Below, one piece after another: positions 42,699-50,791 of a DNA stretch of 64,000 bases. A program made the position numbers and the translations under genes. The notes below the pieces were generated by a model. That model was not told where the DNA came from and did no database searches. It saw only the letters and a program-made list of their open reading frames with translations. The stretch's first letter is position 1. The number at the start of each line of letters is the position of its first letter. The DNA comes from Streptomyces iconiensis. GTDB taxonomy: Bacteria; Actinomycetota; Actinomycetes; Streptomycetales; Streptomycetaceae. The stretch spans positions 62,001 to 126,000 of the forward strand of contig NZ_JANCPR020000020.1 in assembly GCF_028657195.3 (NCBI RefSeq). Reading direction: 5' to 3'.

Positions 42699-43097
42699 AT
42701 GATCAGGAACACCCTGGCGGCCCTCAGCCTCTGGTTCGCGCCCGAGAGGATCAAGAGCGAGGGCACCACTCCCGACTACCGCTTCTCGCTCGCCAACGAA
42801 CGGACGTTCCTGGCCTGGATCCGCACGGCGCTGGCGCTGGTGGCGGGCGGTATCGCCGTCGACCAGTTCCTCACACATCTGCGCTGGGGCGTACGGACGA
42901 CGATCGCCATCGCCCTGCTCGCGGGAGCCGCGGCATGCGCACTGCGCGCCGTGAACCACTGGGTGCGCTGCGAACGCGCCATGCGCCGCGGCGAGGACCT
43001 CCCCTCCTCCCGCTTCCCCGTACTGCTCGCCCTGGGCACGACGGTCGCCGCCGTGCTGGTGATCGTGGCCGTGGTGTTCGGCTACGCGGGCAGGTGA
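42699..43097 (+). CDS. DUF202 (YidH-type) membrane protein
   Basis: YidH/DUF202 inner-membrane protein of 132 residues with three helices. Signature: RFSLANERTFLAWIRTALALVAGGIAV. Function unknown. It is followed 7 bp later by a second, shorter DUF202 protein, the usual tandem arrangement. Confidence 0.87.
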   Translation: MIRNTLAALSLWFAPERIKSEGTTPDYRFSLANERTFLAWIRTALALVAGGIAVDQFLTHLRWGVRTTIAIALLAGAAACALRAVNHWVRCERAMRRGEDLPSSRFPVLLALGTTVAAVLVIVAVVFGYAGR

Positions 43098-43104
43098 GCC
43101 CGGC

Positions 43105-43443
43105 ATGAGCGCGGAGGACGGACCGCGGGTACCGCACCCGAGGGACCCCGGCGCACAGCCGGAACGCACCCGGTTGGCCTGGCGGAGAACGACGTTGACG
43201 TGCGCCGTCGCGGTGGCACTCGCGGTACGGGTGGCTGTCGTGCGGGGAACGGCGGTCGCCGTGCTGGCGGCTGCTCTCGGGGCACTCGCGTGGCTGGCAC
43301 TGCTGCTCGGCGCGCACCGGCGCATCGGAAGACTCGCGGAGACACAGCCCGTCACGATGGGAGCGGCCGAGGTACGGGGAACCCTGATCTGCCTCCTGGT
43401 GTTGATCGGTGTAGGGGTGATGCTGCTGTGGACAGTTCGTTGA
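43105..43443 (+). CDS. DUF202 membrane protein, second copy
   Basis: Protein of 112 residues with the DUF202 start motif ERTRLAWRRTTLTCAVAVAL and three hydrophobic helices. Paired with the preceding YidH-like protein, with which it may form a heteromeric complex. Its 3' end overlaps the gluconokinase start by 16 nt. Confidence 0.83.
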   Translation: MSAEDGPRVPHPRDPGAQPERTRLAWRRTTLTCAVAVALAVRVAVVRGTAVAVLAAALGALAWLALLLGAHRRIGRLAETQPVTMGAAEVRGTLICLLVLIGVGVMLLWTVR

Positions 43444-43991
43444 GTGACGGTCAGGGACGCCGCACACCGCGCGGGGGGCCACTGGTCGTGGTGATGGGGG
43501 TCTCCGGCTCCGGCAAGACGACGATCGGGGAGGCGCTGGCCCCGCAGCTCGGGGTGGCGTTCGCGGACGCCGACGGATTCCACCCGCGGGCGAACATCGA
43601 CAAGATGTCGGCCGGTGTCCCGCTGGACGACGAGGACAGGGCGCCGTGGCTGGCCGCGATGGCCGACTGGCTGGCCGAGCACGCCGGCGGCGGCGCCGTC
43701 CTGGTCTGCTCCGCGCTCAAGCGGCGCTACCGCGACCGGCTCAGGCGTGCCTCGCCCCGGCTCTTCTTTCTCCATCTGGACGGCTCCTACGAGCTGATCT
43801 CGGAGCGCCTTGAGCAGCGCAAGGGGCACTTCATGCCGCCCAGCCTGCTGCGCTCCCAGTTCGAGGCGCTGGAGCCACTGGAGGAGGACGAGCGGGGTGC
43901 GGCGATCCCCATCGAGGGACCGCCCGAGCGGACCGTCGCCGAGGCGAGGGCAGCGCTCGCACGTTCGGGCAGCGGGAGCCCGAGCCGTTAG
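43428..43991 (+). CDS. gntK: Gluconokinase
   Basis: Carbohydrate kinase of 187 residues that would phosphorylate D-gluconate to 6-phosphogluconate. Walker A GVSGSGKTT is at 24-32, then FADADGFHPRANIDKMSAGVPL, the GntK substrate signature, and CSALKRRYRDRLR. GTG at 43428 has AGGGG 10 nt upstream and overlaps the DUF202 gene. No gluconate permease or regulator is adjacent. Confidence 0.9.
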   Translation: MDSSLSDGQGRRTPRGGPLVVVMGVSGSGKTTIGEALAPQLGVAFADADGFHPRANIDKMSAGVPLDDEDRAPWLAAMADWLAEHAGGGAVLVCSALKRRYRDRLRRASPRLFFLHLDGSYELISERLEQRKGHFMPPSLLRSQFEALEPLEEDERGAAIPIEGPPERTVAEARAALARSGSGSPSR

Positions 43992-44000
43992 CCTTCGGGC

Positions 44001-44153
44001 ATGCCACTGGGTGACAAAGAAGAGCCGCTCTTCGTCCGCGACAGCAAGGCGAAGAACGGATACGTGCTCAACCACCGCAATCCGACGGGCCTCGCGCTCA
44101 TCGTGCTGGTCCTCGCCGGCCTGCTGATCACGGCACTCGTCGTGCTGGCCTAG
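44001..44153 (+). CDS. Small 50-residue membrane protein
   Basis: Short gene 9 bp after gntK. The product has a charged head (DKEEPLFVRDSKAKNGYVLN) and one C-terminal hydrophobic helix (residues ~30-50, LALIVLVLAGLLITALVVLA). Codon use is fully high-GC3 as in its neighbours. No family known to me; the tail-anchor layout suggests a small inner-membrane protein. Confidence 0.6.
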   Translation: MPLGDKEEPLFVRDSKAKNGYVLNHRNPTGLALIVLVLAGLLITALVVLA

Positions 44154-44218
44154 GGCCGGTGGGGGCGGCCCGCGCGGCGTTGTGGCCACCGTCTCGGCGG
44201 CAACCCCTGGACGCCATA

Positions 44219-44230
44219 CCGACTAGTCGG
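44219..44230. promoter_or_regulatory. Palindrome upstream of the phosphotransferase-ACAD operon
   Basis: CCGACTAGTCGG is a perfect 12-bp palindrome, flanked ATA...CATG, 37 bp before the start. Its form is like TetR-family operators that control fatty-acid/acyl-CoA genes in actinobacteria. Confidence 0.6.
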
Positions 44231-44266
44231 CATGATCGGGGCGACCGACGCAGAGGAGCGCGCACG

Positions 44267-45295
44267 ATGAGCGAACAGAACCCGCCCGGACTCGACCTGG
44301 CAAGGCTGGCCGAGCACTTGGAGCGTGAGCGCCCCGGTCTGGTACGCGGCCCGCTGGAAGCCGAGGTCGTGCAGGGCGGGCGGTCGAATCTGACGTACCG
44401 CGTCACCGACGGCGCCTCCCGCTGGGTCGTACGGCGTCCTCCGCTCGGACATGTGCTGGCCACCGCACATGACATGGGGCGCGAGCACCGGGTCATCAGC
44501 GCACTGCGCGAGACGGAAGTCCCTGTTCCGGGAACGGTGCTGCTGTGCGAGGACCCCGAGGTGCTCGGGGCGCCGTTCTATGTGATGGAGCACGTGGACG
44601 GCACGCCGTACCGCACGGCCGAACAGCTCGTACCGCTGGGACCCGAGCGCACCCGGCGCATCGTGCTCTCGCTGCCCGACACGCTGGTCGCGCTGCACTC
44701 CGTCGACCCCGCCCGGGTGGGGCTGGCCGACTTCGGGCGGCCCGAAGGGTTCCTTGAGCGGCAACTGCGGCGGTGGAGCAAGCAGCTGGAGGCGTCCCGC
44801 AACCGTGAGCTGGACGGCATCGACGAGCTGCACACCGCGCTCGCGCGTGCGCTGCCCGCCTCGCCCGAACCGGCCGTCGTGCACGGCGACTTCCGGCTCG
44901 ACAACGTTCTGGTGCACACGGAAAGCACGGACGACCGGATCACGGCCGTTCTCGACTGGGAGATGTCCACCCTCGGTGACCCGCTGACCGATCTGGGACT
45001 GCTGTCGATGTACAGCGAGCTGGACCTGCCCGGCTCCCCCGTCAGCACCACCAGCGGCGCCCCGGGGCACCCGGAGGCAGCCGAGCTGATCGAGCGCTAC
45101 GCGCGTGCGTCGGGGCGCGACGTGTCCCGCATCAACTGGTACACGGCGTTCGCCTACTTCAAGCTCGCCGTGATCCTTGAGGGCATCCACTACCGCTACA
45201 CGCTCGGCCAGACCGTCGGCGCGGGCTTCGACCGGATCGGCGCGCTCGTCCCGGTCTTCATCGACAACGGACTCACCACCCTACGGAAGGGCTGA
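44267..45295 (+). CDS. Phosphotransferase-family protein (ACAD10/11 kinase-domain-like)
   Basis: APH-fold protein of 342 residues. Kinase motifs: catalytic loop HGDFRLDN at 206-213 (D208, N213) and metal-binding DWEMSTLGDP from D230. It resembles the kinase domain of eukaryotic ACAD10/ACAD11 rather than antibiotic kinases. The neighbour 8 bp downstream is an acyl-CoA dehydrogenase, i.e. a split ACAD11-like pair, which suggests breakdown of 4-hydroxy acids through phosphorylation. Good GAGGAGCG ribosome site. Confidence 0.87.
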   Translation: MSEQNPPGLDLARLAEHLERERPGLVRGPLEAEVVQGGRSNLTYRVTDGASRWVVRRPPLGHVLATAHDMGREHRVISALRETEVPVPGTVLLCEDPEVLGAPFYVMEHVDGTPYRTAEQLVPLGPERTRRIVLSLPDTLVALHSVDPARVGLADFGRPEGFLERQLRRWSKQLEASRNRELDGIDELHTALARALPASPEPAVVHGDFRLDNVLVHTESTDDRITAVLDWEMSTLGDPLTDLGLLSMYSELDLPGSPVSTTSGAPGHPEAAELIERYARASGRDVSRINWYTAFAYFKLAVILEGIHYRYTLGQTVGAGFDRIGALVPVFIDNGLTTLRKG

Positions 45296-45303
45296 GGCAG
45301 CAC

Positions 45304-46518
45304 ATGGACTTCGCATACGACGCCCGTACCGAAGAGCTGCGCGAGCGGCTGCTCGCCTTCATGGACGAGCACGTACGGCCCGCCGAGCGCGTGGTGGACG
45401 AGCAGCGGGCCCAGCTGGACTCGCCGTGGCTCACCCCGCCCGTGGTCGGTGAACTCAAGGACACCGCGAAGAAGCTGGGCCTGTGGAACCTCTTCCTGCC
45501 CGACCCCGCCTACGGTGCGGGGCTCACCAACCTCCAGTACGCGCCGCTCGCCGAGATCACCGGGCACAGCCCGCAGCTGGCGCCGACCGCGCTCAACTGC
45601 GCGGCCCCCGACACCGGGAACATGGAGCTGCTCGCCGAGTTCGGCACCCCCGAACAGCGCGAGCGCTGGCTGGAGCCGCTGCTCGCCGGAGAGATCCGCT
45701 CCGCCTTCGCCATGACCGAGCCCGAGGTGGCCTCCTCGGACGCGACGAACATCGGCACGCGGATCCGGCGCGAGGGCGACTCGTACGTCATCACGGGGCG
45801 GAAGTGGTACATCTCCGGCGCGATGAACCCCGACTGCCAGATCTTCATCGTCATGGGCAAGACCGATCCCGACGGCGCCGACGTCCGCCGCCAGCAGTCC
45901 ATGATCCTCGTCCCGCGTGACACCCCCGGTGTCGAAGTGCGGCGCGCGATGACCGTCTACGGGTACGAGGACCACTACCACGGAGGGCACGCCGAGGTCG
46001 TCTTCCACGACGTACGCGTTCCCGCTTCGCACCTCGTCGGCGAGGAAGGGGGCGGCTTCGCCATCGCGCAGGCCCGGCTCGGTCCTGGCCGCATCCATCA
46101 CTGCATGCGGCTCATCGGGATGGCCGAGCGGGGGATCGAGCTGATGTGCCGGCGGGCCGTCTCCCGCACCGCGTTCGGCAAGCCGCTCGCTGCGCAGGGC
46201 GCTGTGCAGGGCTGGATCGCCGATGCGCGGGTTCAGGTCGAGCAGTTGCGGCTGCTCGTGCTGAAGACTGCGTGGCTGATGGACACGGTCGGGAACCGGG
46301 GCGCGCACACCGAGATCCAGGCGATCAAGATCGCCACGCCTCGTGCGGTGGTCGGCATCCTCGATGACGCCGTTCAGTTGCACGGCGCCGGGGGTGTGTC
46401 CCAGGATTTCCCACTGGCCGAGCTGTGGGCCGGCGCCCGTACGTTGCGGCTTGCCGACGGGCCCGACGAGGTGCACCAACGATCACTCGCCCGCCACGAA
46501 CTGCGCCGGTACGCCTAA
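45304..46518 (+). CDS. Acyl-CoA dehydrogenase (ACAD10/11-like)
   Basis: FAD acyl-CoA dehydrogenase of 404 residues, full family length. FAMTEPEVASSDATNI and YVITGRKWYISGA are the FAD-binding segments; the C-terminal helices hold QLHGAGGVSQDFPLAELWAG. Paired with the upstream kinase-like gene, as in ACAD10/11. The typical ACAD catalytic Glu was not mapped with certainty. Confidence 0.9.
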   Translation: MDFAYDARTEELRERLLAFMDEHVRPAERVVDEQRAQLDSPWLTPPVVGELKDTAKKLGLWNLFLPDPAYGAGLTNLQYAPLAEITGHSPQLAPTALNCAAPDTGNMELLAEFGTPEQRERWLEPLLAGEIRSAFAMTEPEVASSDATNIGTRIRREGDSYVITGRKWYISGAMNPDCQIFIVMGKTDPDGADVRRQQSMILVPRDTPGVEVRRAMTVYGYEDHYHGGHAEVVFHDVRVPASHLVGEEGGGFAIAQARLGPGRIHHCMRLIGMAERGIELMCRRAVSRTAFGKPLAAQGAVQGWIADARVQVEQLRLLVLKTAWLMDTVGNRGAHTEIQAIKIATPRAVVGILDDAVQLHGAGGVSQDFPLAELWAGARTLRLADGPDEVHQRSLARHELRRYA

Positions 46519-46865
46519 GTCTCCTCCCCTTCTCTTCGGGCCTGCGGCCCATGCCCCCCTCCCTATCGGGCCTGCGGCCCACGCCCCGCCGTTTCCTGAC
46601 CGGCCAGTCCCCGCCTTTCCGTTCCTAATGGGGCTTCGCCCCTTACCCCGTTGGCCTCGCCGGCCGGGCGTCGGGGGGCTCCGCCCCCCGGCAATCCCCC
46701 CGCCAAAAGGGGCTCCGCCCCCTCTGGACTCCCCCGCCCGTATCCGGGCCCGCCCTGAAGTGCCCGCACCCCAACAGAGCAACAACCCCGAAATCGGGCC
46801 CCCCTTACTTCAGGGCTGGTCCCGATACGGGCGGGGGGAGTCCTAGAGGGGGGCGGAGCCCTCCT
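46519..46865. other. Hairpin-rich non-coding DNA before the IS
   Basis: No gene in 347 bp. 46530-46600 has two copies of TCGGGCCTGCGGCCCA(T/C)GCCCC. 46620-46720 is a chain of small GC stem-loops (GGGGCTTCGCCCC, GGCCTCGCCGGCC, GGGGGGCTCCGCCCCCC, AGGGGCTCCGCCCCCT). The long inverted repeat at 46709-46861 follows. Confidence 0.7.
46709..46861. repeat. Long imperfect inverted repeat
   Basis: Arms 46709-46761 and 46807-46861 pair over about 53-55 bp with roughly seven mismatches or single-base gaps; the loop is 45 nt. Shared cores include GGGCTCCGCCCCC, CCCGCCCGTATC and GCCCTGAAGT. It ends 4 bp before the IS terminal repeat and could be a bidirectional terminator or a miniature element. Confidence 0.75.
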
Positions 46866-47896
46866 CTAGATGGTTGATGCGCTTTTATGTGCTGGTCAGT
46901 GGGGTGGGGTGGTCGTAGTGGATCAGTGATCGTTTCCTGTCGGCTCGGCAGGCCCAGTTGTGCCAGATCGCCGCGTTGAGGGCCAGGAGTCGCTGGAGGA
47001 CCCTGGCCCACAGTCCGGGCCGGGTGCGTCCGCCGTGGTTTTCCAGGCCGAGTTGGCTCTTGAGGGTCCAGTTCACCGACTCGATGCGCTGGCGGAGCCA
47101 CTGCGGGAAGATCCCCGGGTCGGTCTCGTCCTTGCGGGCCGGGCGGATCACGGTGATCCCGAGCGTGGACATGTCGGCCTCGAACCCGGCTCCGGCGAAG
47201 CCCTTGTCGCACACTCCGGTGGTGCCCGGCTCGGGCCGGTTCTTGGCCAGCGCGAACATCGTCCGTATCGCATCGCGTTCCTTGACGAGTTTCGGGTTGA
47301 CCAGGATGAAGCCGGTGACCAGGCCGTCCGGTGCGCAGACCAGCATCAGTTCGGCGCCCCAGTAGAAGCGGTGGTGGGACTTGTCCATGCCATAGCCCGC
47401 CCATCCGGCCAGGTCGGAGCGTTTCGCGGTCTCGCGGGACGCTCCGCACGGCACCGGGGTGCCGTCCCACAGCCGCACCGCATCGGCGCTGGAGGGGGTA
47501 CGGGACGCCAGTCGGCGCAGGGCTTCCTCCAGCAGGCCGCCGACCGCACGCAGCCTCCGGTTGTACTCGCTTTGCGAGAGCAGGCGCGGGAAGAGGTGGC
47601 CGACCAGCGCGGGAGCGGAGCGGAGCCAGTGCCGCTCGTCGTCGTAGCGCAGCAGGACCTGGGCGACGGCCAGGCAGACCAGCTCGGCGTCGGTGACCTC
47701 CAGCGGATGACCGGGCCCGGTACGAGGCCCCCGCGAGGGGATGATGCCGTCGTCCAGCTCGACGTACAGTGCGATAAGAAGGGTGTCCAGATCGGTGTTC
47801 ACAGCGCGTCCCTCGGGTCGAGCCGGTGTTCAACACCACCGATTCTGGGCACTCTTCGCCATTCCGGACAGAGGCCAAAGCGCATCAATCATCTAG
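46866..47896 (-). mobile_element. IS982-like insertion sequence, 1,031 bp
   Basis: Terminal inverted repeats CTAGATGGTTGATGCGCTTT (46866-46885) and its partner at 47877-47896 differ at one of 20 bases. The transposase is intact. If the outer CTAG is target duplication, the repeats are 16 bp; no longer duplication is visible. The right end holds the stop codon of the neighbouring response-regulator gene. Confidence 0.85.
46885..47802 (-). CDS. IS982-family transposase
   Basis: DDE transposase of 305 residues. DGTPVPCGASRETAKRSDLAGWAGYG in the middle and CDKGFAGAGFEAD and RQRIESVNWTLKSQLGLENHGGRT near the C-terminus are IS982-family blocks; acidic residues for a DDE triad are present and the frame is unbroken, so it may be active. 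GTG start; the TAA stop overlaps the left terminal repeat. Confidence 0.9.
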   Translation of the reverse strand: MNTDLDTLLIALYVELDDGIIPSRGPRTGPGHPLEVTDAELVCLAVAQVLLRYDDERHWLRSAPALVGHLFPRLLSQSEYNRRLRAVGGLLEEALRRLASRTPSSADAVRLWDGTPVPCGASRETAKRSDLAGWAGYGMDKSHHRFYWGAELMLVCAPDGLVTGFILVNPKLVKERDAIRTMFALAKNRPEPGTTGVCDKGFAGAGFEADMSTLGITVIRPARKDETDPGIFPQWLRQRIESVNWTLKSQLGLENHGGRTRPGLWARVLQRLLALNAAIWHNWACRADRKRSLIHYDHPTPLTST

Positions 47897-48579
47897 GCGC
47901 CCCCGCCCGGGGCGATCAGCCCTGTCTCATAGGCGAAGACGACGGCCTGGACGCGGTCGCGCAGGTCCAGCTTCGACAGGATGCGGCCGACGTGGCTTTT
48001 GACCGTGGTCGGGCTGAGGAACAGCCGGGAGGCGAGTTCGGCATTGCTGAGGCCCGTCGCGAGGAGGCGGAGCACTTCGAGCTCGCGCGGGGTCAGGCCG
48101 GACAGATCGCGGTGCGGGGCGATGGTCTGCGGTTCGTCGTGAGGGGCGAAGCGCTCGATCAGCCGACGGGTGATCGTGGGCGCGAGGAGAGCGTCGCCGG
48201 TCTGCACCAGGCGTAGGGCGGAGACCAGGTGTTCGGGAGTGACGTCCTTGAGCAGGAAGCCGCTGGCGCCGGCCGTGAGCGCGGCGTAGACGTAGTGGTC
48301 GAGGTCGTATGTGGTGAGGATGATGACCCGGGTTCCGGCCGGGCCGGCGTCGCCGATGATGCGCCTGGTGGCCTCGATGCCGTCCATCTCCGGCATCCGG
48401 ATGTCCATGAGGACGACGTCGGGCCGCGTACGGCGAACCGCTGCGACAGCGTCGGCCCCGTCGGCGGCCTCGGCTGTCACCTCGATGCCGTCCGCAGCCA
48501 GGATCATCTTGAAACCGGTGCGTACGAGGGCTTGATCGTCGGCGATGACGGCGCGCAGAGGTGGCCGGTCCGCGGTCAT
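47893..48579 (-). CDS. NarL-family response regulator
   Basis: Response regulator of 228 residues. D14/D15, phospho-acceptor D59 (VLMDIRMPEMDG) and LLKDVTPEHL make a complete receiver; the LuxR helix-turn-helix is LSNAELASRLFLSPTTVKSHV. Its last codon and TAG stop lie inside the terminal repeat of the IS, so the original 3' end was replaced, but the conserved domain is whole. ATG overlaps the kinase stop by 4 nt. Confidence 0.93.
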   Translation of the reverse strand: MTADRPPLRAVIADDQALVRTGFKMILAADGIEVTAEAADGADAVAAVRRTRPDVVLMDIRMPEMDGIEATRRIIGDAGPAGTRVIILTTYDLDHYVYAALTAGASGFLLKDVTPEHLVSALRLVQTGDALLAPTITRRLIERFAPHDEPQTIAPHRDLSGLTPRELEVLRLLATGLSNAELASRLFLSPTTVKSHVGRILSKLDLRDRVQAVVFAYETGLIAPGGGA

Positions 48580-49931
48580 ACCGCGCTCCGTGGGATGCGG
48601 GCCGTCACCCGGTAGCCGCCGGTCGGCGTCGGTCCGGCTGTCAACTCGCCCTTGTAGACGGCCAACCGCTCGCGCAGCCCCATGTGGCCACGGCCGTTGC
48701 TCTGCACCGGTGGGGAGTCCTTGGCGCCGCCGGTGTCCGTGGTCTCGATCTCCAGACAGTCGTCGGTGTAGCTGATGGCGACGGACGCCCGCGCGCCGCG
48801 CGCATGGTTGATCGTGTTGGTCAGCGCCTCCTGTACGACGCGATACGCCGCGAGGTCCACCCCCGGTGGCAGCGGATCCGGCGGCAGCGACACCTCGACG
48901 CTCACGGGCGTACCGGCGGCGCGTACTCGTGCGACGAGCGCGTCGAGCTGTGCGAGCCCCGGCTGGGGCTCCAGGGCGTCGGGCCTCTCGTGGGCCGGGG
49001 CGGCCAACAGGCCCATCACGTGGCGGAGTTCGGCCATGGCGGCCCGACCGCCCGCCTCGACGGCGAGCAGTGCCTCCTTCGACTGCTCGGGCGCCATGTC
49101 CATCACTTTGCGGGCCGCGCCGGCCTGGATCACCATCACGCTCACATTGTGGGTCACCACGTCGTGCAGTTCGGCGGCAATGCGGGCACGCTCCTCTTCG
49201 ACGGCGCGGCGCGTGGCCTCCTCCTGAGCGGCCTGCAGTTCTGCCACCCGGTCCCGGCTGGAGGCCAGCCGCAGTTGCAGAAAGCGGACGAGGCTGGCCA
49301 GCATCCCTGCCACCAGGAGCACGAACCCCGGGCTGGACCATCCGGGTAGCACGGGTTCCGCGTTGCGGAAAGCGAAGCCGGACAGTGCGGCGGCGATCAC
49401 CAGGACGGCGATCGCCGATATCCGGTAACGGCTGTACACGACCGCGCTGTAGGCACCGATGACACAGGCCAGGACGGTGATCCAGGAGGCGGAGCCGCCG
49501 ATGGCCAGTGCTGCGCCCAGCACCACCACGAACAAGGTCAGCGGATACCGGCGCCGGGCCGCCAGCGGCAGCGTCGACAAGACGACCAGGGCCCAGGGCG
49601 CGGAGGAGGGTTCTTCCTCCACGGGCGCCCGACCAGGGTCGGGCGGCGAGGGCGGGGCCGGGACCCCGGTCCCGGCGTCCACCGTAGGCGGGTTGATGTA
49701 CACCGGCCCTTCGCCGGGACAGCGCGCCGCCAGGAACAGGGCAATGACGGTCAGTACGAACGCCAGCACCACATCGGCGCGCACGGCTCGCCGCGACAGC
49801 GGGGCCGCCTTCGCCTCCGGGCGTAGCGCGTCGATGAGTTGCTGATGTCGGTCGCGCCGGTCTTCCGTCTCCACCCGAGCAATTGTGCTGCGCTCTCGCC
49901 CGGCCCGCGTCCGCCTGTCCGGCCAGGGCAT
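48576..49931 (-). CDS. DesK/NarX-type sensor histidine kinase
   Basis: Membrane kinase of 451 residues with about five to six hydrophobic helices at ~50-215, a Pro-rich external loop, HisKA_3 with phospho-H256 (RIAAELHDVVTHN) and a HATPase domain (NTINHARGA, GRGHMGLRERL). It partners the overlapping response regulator. A GTG at 49874 would shorten the N-terminus by 19 residues and is equally possible. It is divergent from an ABC exporter, which is its likely target. Confidence 0.9.
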   Translation of the reverse strand: MPWPDRRTRAGRERSTIARVETEDRRDRHQQLIDALRPEAKAAPLSRRAVRADVVLAFVLTVIALFLAARCPGEGPVYINPPTVDAGTGVPAPPSPPDPGRAPVEEEPSSAPWALVVLSTLPLAARRRYPLTLFVVVLGAALAIGGSASWITVLACVIGAYSAVVYSRYRISAIAVLVIAAALSGFAFRNAEPVLPGWSSPGFVLLVAGMLASLVRFLQLRLASSRDRVAELQAAQEEATRRAVEEERARIAAELHDVVTHNVSVMVIQAGAARKVMDMAPEQSKEALLAVEAGGRAAMAELRHVMGLLAAPAHERPDALEPQPGLAQLDALVARVRAAGTPVSVEVSLPPDPLPPGVDLAAYRVVQEALTNTINHARGARASVAISYTDDCLEIETTDTGGAKDSPPVQSNGRGHMGLRERLAVYKGELTAGPTPTGGYRVTARIPRSAV

Positions 49932-50095
49932 TGCCCAAGAGACCTACTTCTCAGGGATGACTCCGCGGCCGAATCCTCCGCGGGGAGGGCCCGTTGTTGG
50001 TTCCGCGGCCGACGCGCCCCCTACGCGGCACTTCTAGGTTCGCAGGACCGGCAACGTCAGGTGCCTCTCGCGACCGCAAGGACGGGACAACTCGT

Positions 50096-50791
50096 ATGCA
50101 TCAAGTGATCGAACTGAAGGGTGTGGCGAAGCGCTACGACAGCGCAGGCGCGGCGCCGGTGCTCGGACCACTCACGCTCAGAGTCGCCAAGGGTGAGGCC
50201 CTCGCCGTGACGGGCCCTTCCGGCAGCGGCAAGTCCACGCTGCTGAACCTCGTCGCCGGCCTGGACAAGCCGACCGAAGGCGCCGTGACCGTGGCCGGGC
50301 GACGGATCGACCAGCTGAGCGAGCACGCCCTCGCCAAGTTCCGTCGCGAGCACATCGGCATGGCCTTCCAGTTCTTCAATCTCCTCGACGACCTCACCGT
50401 CACCGACAACATCCAGCTCCCGGCCCAGCTGACCGGAACCAGTCGGCGCAAGGCCGCGGCCCGCGCGGGTGAGCTCATGGAAATGCTGGGCATCCAGAAG
50501 CATGCCCGCGCCTACCCGGGCCGGCTGTCCGGAGGCGAACGCCAACGGGTCGCGGTCGCCCGGGCCTTGGTCAACCGGCCCGCGCTGCTGCTCGCCGACG
50601 AGCCCACCGGTGCGCTGGACACCGTCTCGGGCCACGACGTCCGCAATCTGCTGATGGAGCTGCACCGCGCCGGACAGACCATCGTGCTGGTGACGCACGA
50701 CCTGTCGTTGGCGGAGGCATGCGCGAGCCGCTCCATCCACCTGGTCGACGGTCACGTCGCCCTCGACTCCTACGCGCAGGCCGTCCGATGA
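50096..50791 (+). CDS. ABC transporter ATP-binding protein (MacB/LolD type)
   Basis: ATPase of 231 residues. Walker A GPSGSGKST at 40-48, signature LSGGERQ at 144-150, Walker B LLLADEPTGALD, and the His of the switch (VLVTHD). The GxAxQ-type FQFFNLLDDLTVTDN segment is typical of MacB-class exporters for peptides or lipids. ATGA overlap with the permease gene downstream. Confidence 0.93.
   Translation: MHQVIELKGVAKRYDSAGAAPVLGPLTLRVAKGEALAVTGPSGSGKSTLLNLVAGLDKPTEGAVTVAGRRIDQLSEHALAKFRREHIGMAFQFFNLLDDLTVTDNIQLPAQLTGTSRRKAAARAGELMEMLGIQKHARAYPGRLSGGERQRVAVARALVNRPALLLADEPTGALDTVSGHDVRNLLMELHRAGQTIVLVTHDLSLAEACASRSIHLVDGHVALDSYAQAVR

Noticed and set aside
44267..45295. Aminoglycoside resistance kinase
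   Set aside because: The sequence and the adjoining acyl-CoA dehydrogenase fit the ACAD10/11-like kinase group, not antibiotic kinases.
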